Positions 6,397 through 7,330 of a DNA stretch of 7,330 nucleotides are shown here, piece by piece. The position numbers were made by a program, and so were the translations under genes. The stretch's first letter is position 1. The number at the start of each line of letters is the position of its first letter. The stretch comes from JBFWNZ01 sp050250795 (GTDB lineage Bacteria; Pseudomonadota; Alphaproteobacteria; UBA8366). The stretch lies in NCBI GenBank assembly GCA_050250795.1, contig JBFWNZ010000183.1, forward strand, positions 1 through 7,330. The letters run 5' to 3'. The notes beneath the pieces are model-generated. The model saw nothing but the letters and a program-made list of their open reading frames with translations, was not told where the DNA came from and made no database searches.

Positions 6397-6526
6397 CATG
6401 CAGGATACGAGCGGATGATCGATGCCGAGGCTGCGCGCGATGTTGGTACCGCGCTACGCTGTCGGTGACCCAGGGTGTCGCTGCGTGTCTTTGAGATACG
6501 ATCAAGAAGGAGGCCGTTGTCTGCAT
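6397..6526 (-). pseudogene. Frameshifted remnant of another sulfotransferase
   Basis: Translated on the minus strand from about 6526, the DNA gives ASFLIVSQRHAATPWVTDSV (6514-6458), which aligns without gaps to the PSB-loop region of the neighbouring 551-residue protein (shared F, SQ, A and W positions). Near 6445 the frame must shift by one base to continue as NIARSLGIDHPLVSCM (6444-6397), matching DISCSMGIDHPVVSM there. About 15 of 39 residues agree over the joined stretch. After 6397 the similarity stops, shortly before the start of the intact gene. Only the nucleotide-binding core survives; there is no plausible functional protein. A 96-residue open frame over this region is a by-product of the decay. 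The rest of the 281-bp spacer (6364-6644) shows no other gene, and I see no convincing promoter in it. Confidence 0.7.
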
Positions 6527-6644
6527 GGCTTGTCTGCGTATCCGAGTAATGGCCGTTGATCTAGAGGCGGCTGGCGATCTTGAAATCAAACTCGGCATAT
6601 GCTGAGGATGATCAGCCCCGTACAACCTCCTCAATGGTGTCTGC

Positions 6645-7330
6645 ATGCTTGGTCAACACTACGTTGTCGCTAGCCTCGGCCACTCGGGCACGGCTTGGTT
6701 AGCGCATACCCTAACGGTTCAGCATCGGGGCTTCATCTGCCTTCATGAACCTCGCTTCTTAGCGGAGAGGGCCGAAGGTTGGCGGATCGGTTTAGGAGTA
6801 GACGTATCAGGAGAGTGGCTTACCCCTACTTGGCGATCAGACTGGTACCCTGCCTTTATTAAGGCGATGCAAGCGGTTTACCTCCATGTTGGAGACGTAG
6901 GATCTTGGTCTCTCCCAATGTTGCCGTATGCATTAGATAACCTGCTGAATAAGGATATAAAGGTCGTTTTATTAGTGCGTGATGGAAGAAGAACAGTCAG
7001 TTCTCTTAGTCGTTGGATTGAAAAGGTAGGGGACGAAAAAGAGCGAAAGAAGTGGCTTGTATCCCCGTCGTTCAATGCAAAGTTTCTTAATTATTATCCA
7101 CCCCGAGTAGGGCATAGTTTGTTTCGATCTGTCTGCGTTTCTTGGGCGGAGAATATGCATTTTGACGCATGGATTCGCAAGAATAAGCCGGCTTCTCAAT
7201 TTTATGTGGCAAGGCTGGAAGATTTAATAACAGACATTAATCCACTTTGTCGGTTTTTGTTTAATCGAGACCATCCCGAACCAGAAATGATTCTCTCTAA
7301 TCCTGTCAACCAGCATTTGGACCCTGTTTC
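6645..7330 (+). CDS. Sulfotransferase family protein, 5' part (runs off the window)
   Basis: An open frame of 228 codons continues past the right edge without a stop. It starts at ATG 6645, and an in-frame TGA at 6609 bounds it upstream. Sulfotransferase motifs: the 5'-PSB loop SLGHSGTAWL (residues 10-19), close to the canonical SGTTWL; LHEPR (33-37), a frequent following motif; and the 3'-phosphate-binding strand and helix VVLLVRDGRRTVSSLS (107-122). It likely transfers sulfate from PAPS to an unknown acceptor, probably a carbohydrate. No membrane segment or signal peptide is seen. No clear ribosome binding site precedes the ATG. Codon use is rich in A/T-ending codons (TTA, AAT, TAT, GTA, AGA), unlike every minus-strand gene here, pointing to acquisition from a lower-GC source. 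It is transcribed away from the two-domain sulfotransferase. Confidence 0.85.
   Translation, partial: MLGQHYVVASLGHSGTAWLAHTLTVQHRGFICLHEPRFLAERAEGWRIGLGVDVSGEWLTPTWRSDWYPAFIKAMQAVYLHVGDVGSWSLPMLPYALDNLLNKDIKVVLLVRDGRRTVSSLSRWIEKVGDEKERKKWLVSPSFNAKFLNYYPPRVGHSLFRSVCVSWAENMHFDAWIRKNKPASQFYVARLEDLITDINPLCRFLFNRDHPEPEMILSNPVNQHLDPV

Noticed and set aside
6356..6646. A 96-residue minus-strand gene
   Set aside because: Its middle matches the nucleotide-binding core of a sulfotransferase only over about 20 residues and then needs a frame change to continue. It is best explained as part of a decayed gene.
6878..7199. Short minus-strand open frames (65 and 75 residues)
   Set aside because: They lie antisense to the plus-strand sulfotransferase, which carries the family motifs and stays open for 228 codons.
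1..7330. CRISPR arrays, tRNA or rRNA genes, insertion sequence ends, integrase or att sites
   Set aside because: I looked on both strands and saw no regularly spaced repeats, cloverleaf-like sequence, terminal inverted repeats with a transposase, or recombinase motifs.

Overview
The window is high-GC DNA, probably from an alphaproteobacterium. A Rhodospirillales-like relative is a guess based on the class 2 pyrD preceded by a DUF952 gene and on GC-rich codon use; nothing in the window fixes the taxon. All genes run on the minus strand except one partial gene at the right edge. Read in the direction of transcription (right to left), there are three blocks.

Block A (about 6364-7330) is visibly poorer in G+C than the rest. 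It carries the 5' part of a plus-strand sulfotransferase gene that runs off the window. The spacer to its left contains the frameshifted remains of another sulfotransferase, on the minus strand.

Block B (4650-6363) is one large minus-strand gene. It encodes an intact two-part protein: a beta-rich N-terminal module resembling those of phage structural proteins, joined to a sulfotransferase domain. A good intrinsic terminator closes the gene.

Block C (1491-4621) is a compact phage-derived cluster. It consists of a 13-codon leader ORF, a tail-collar/fibre-tip protein with three HxH motifs, a 110-residue helical protein in the position of a small terminase subunit, a terminase large subunit, and a small membrane-anchored coiled-coil protein. 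The first four are translationally coupled or overlapping. No portal, capsid, integrase or lysin gene is visible. The block abuts the housekeeping pair DUF952-pyrD (1-1421), which share a 4-bp overlap. It could be the end of a prophage, a gene transfer agent fragment or a domesticated remnant; the window cannot decide.

The terminase gene contains a run of exactly 100 N. The N run is flanked by two identical 127-bp segments that abut it on each side. This is best read as two contigs overlapping by one assembler k-mer that were joined with a default gap. Removing 227 bp restores a single 501-residue terminase reading frame, so the gene is very probably intact.
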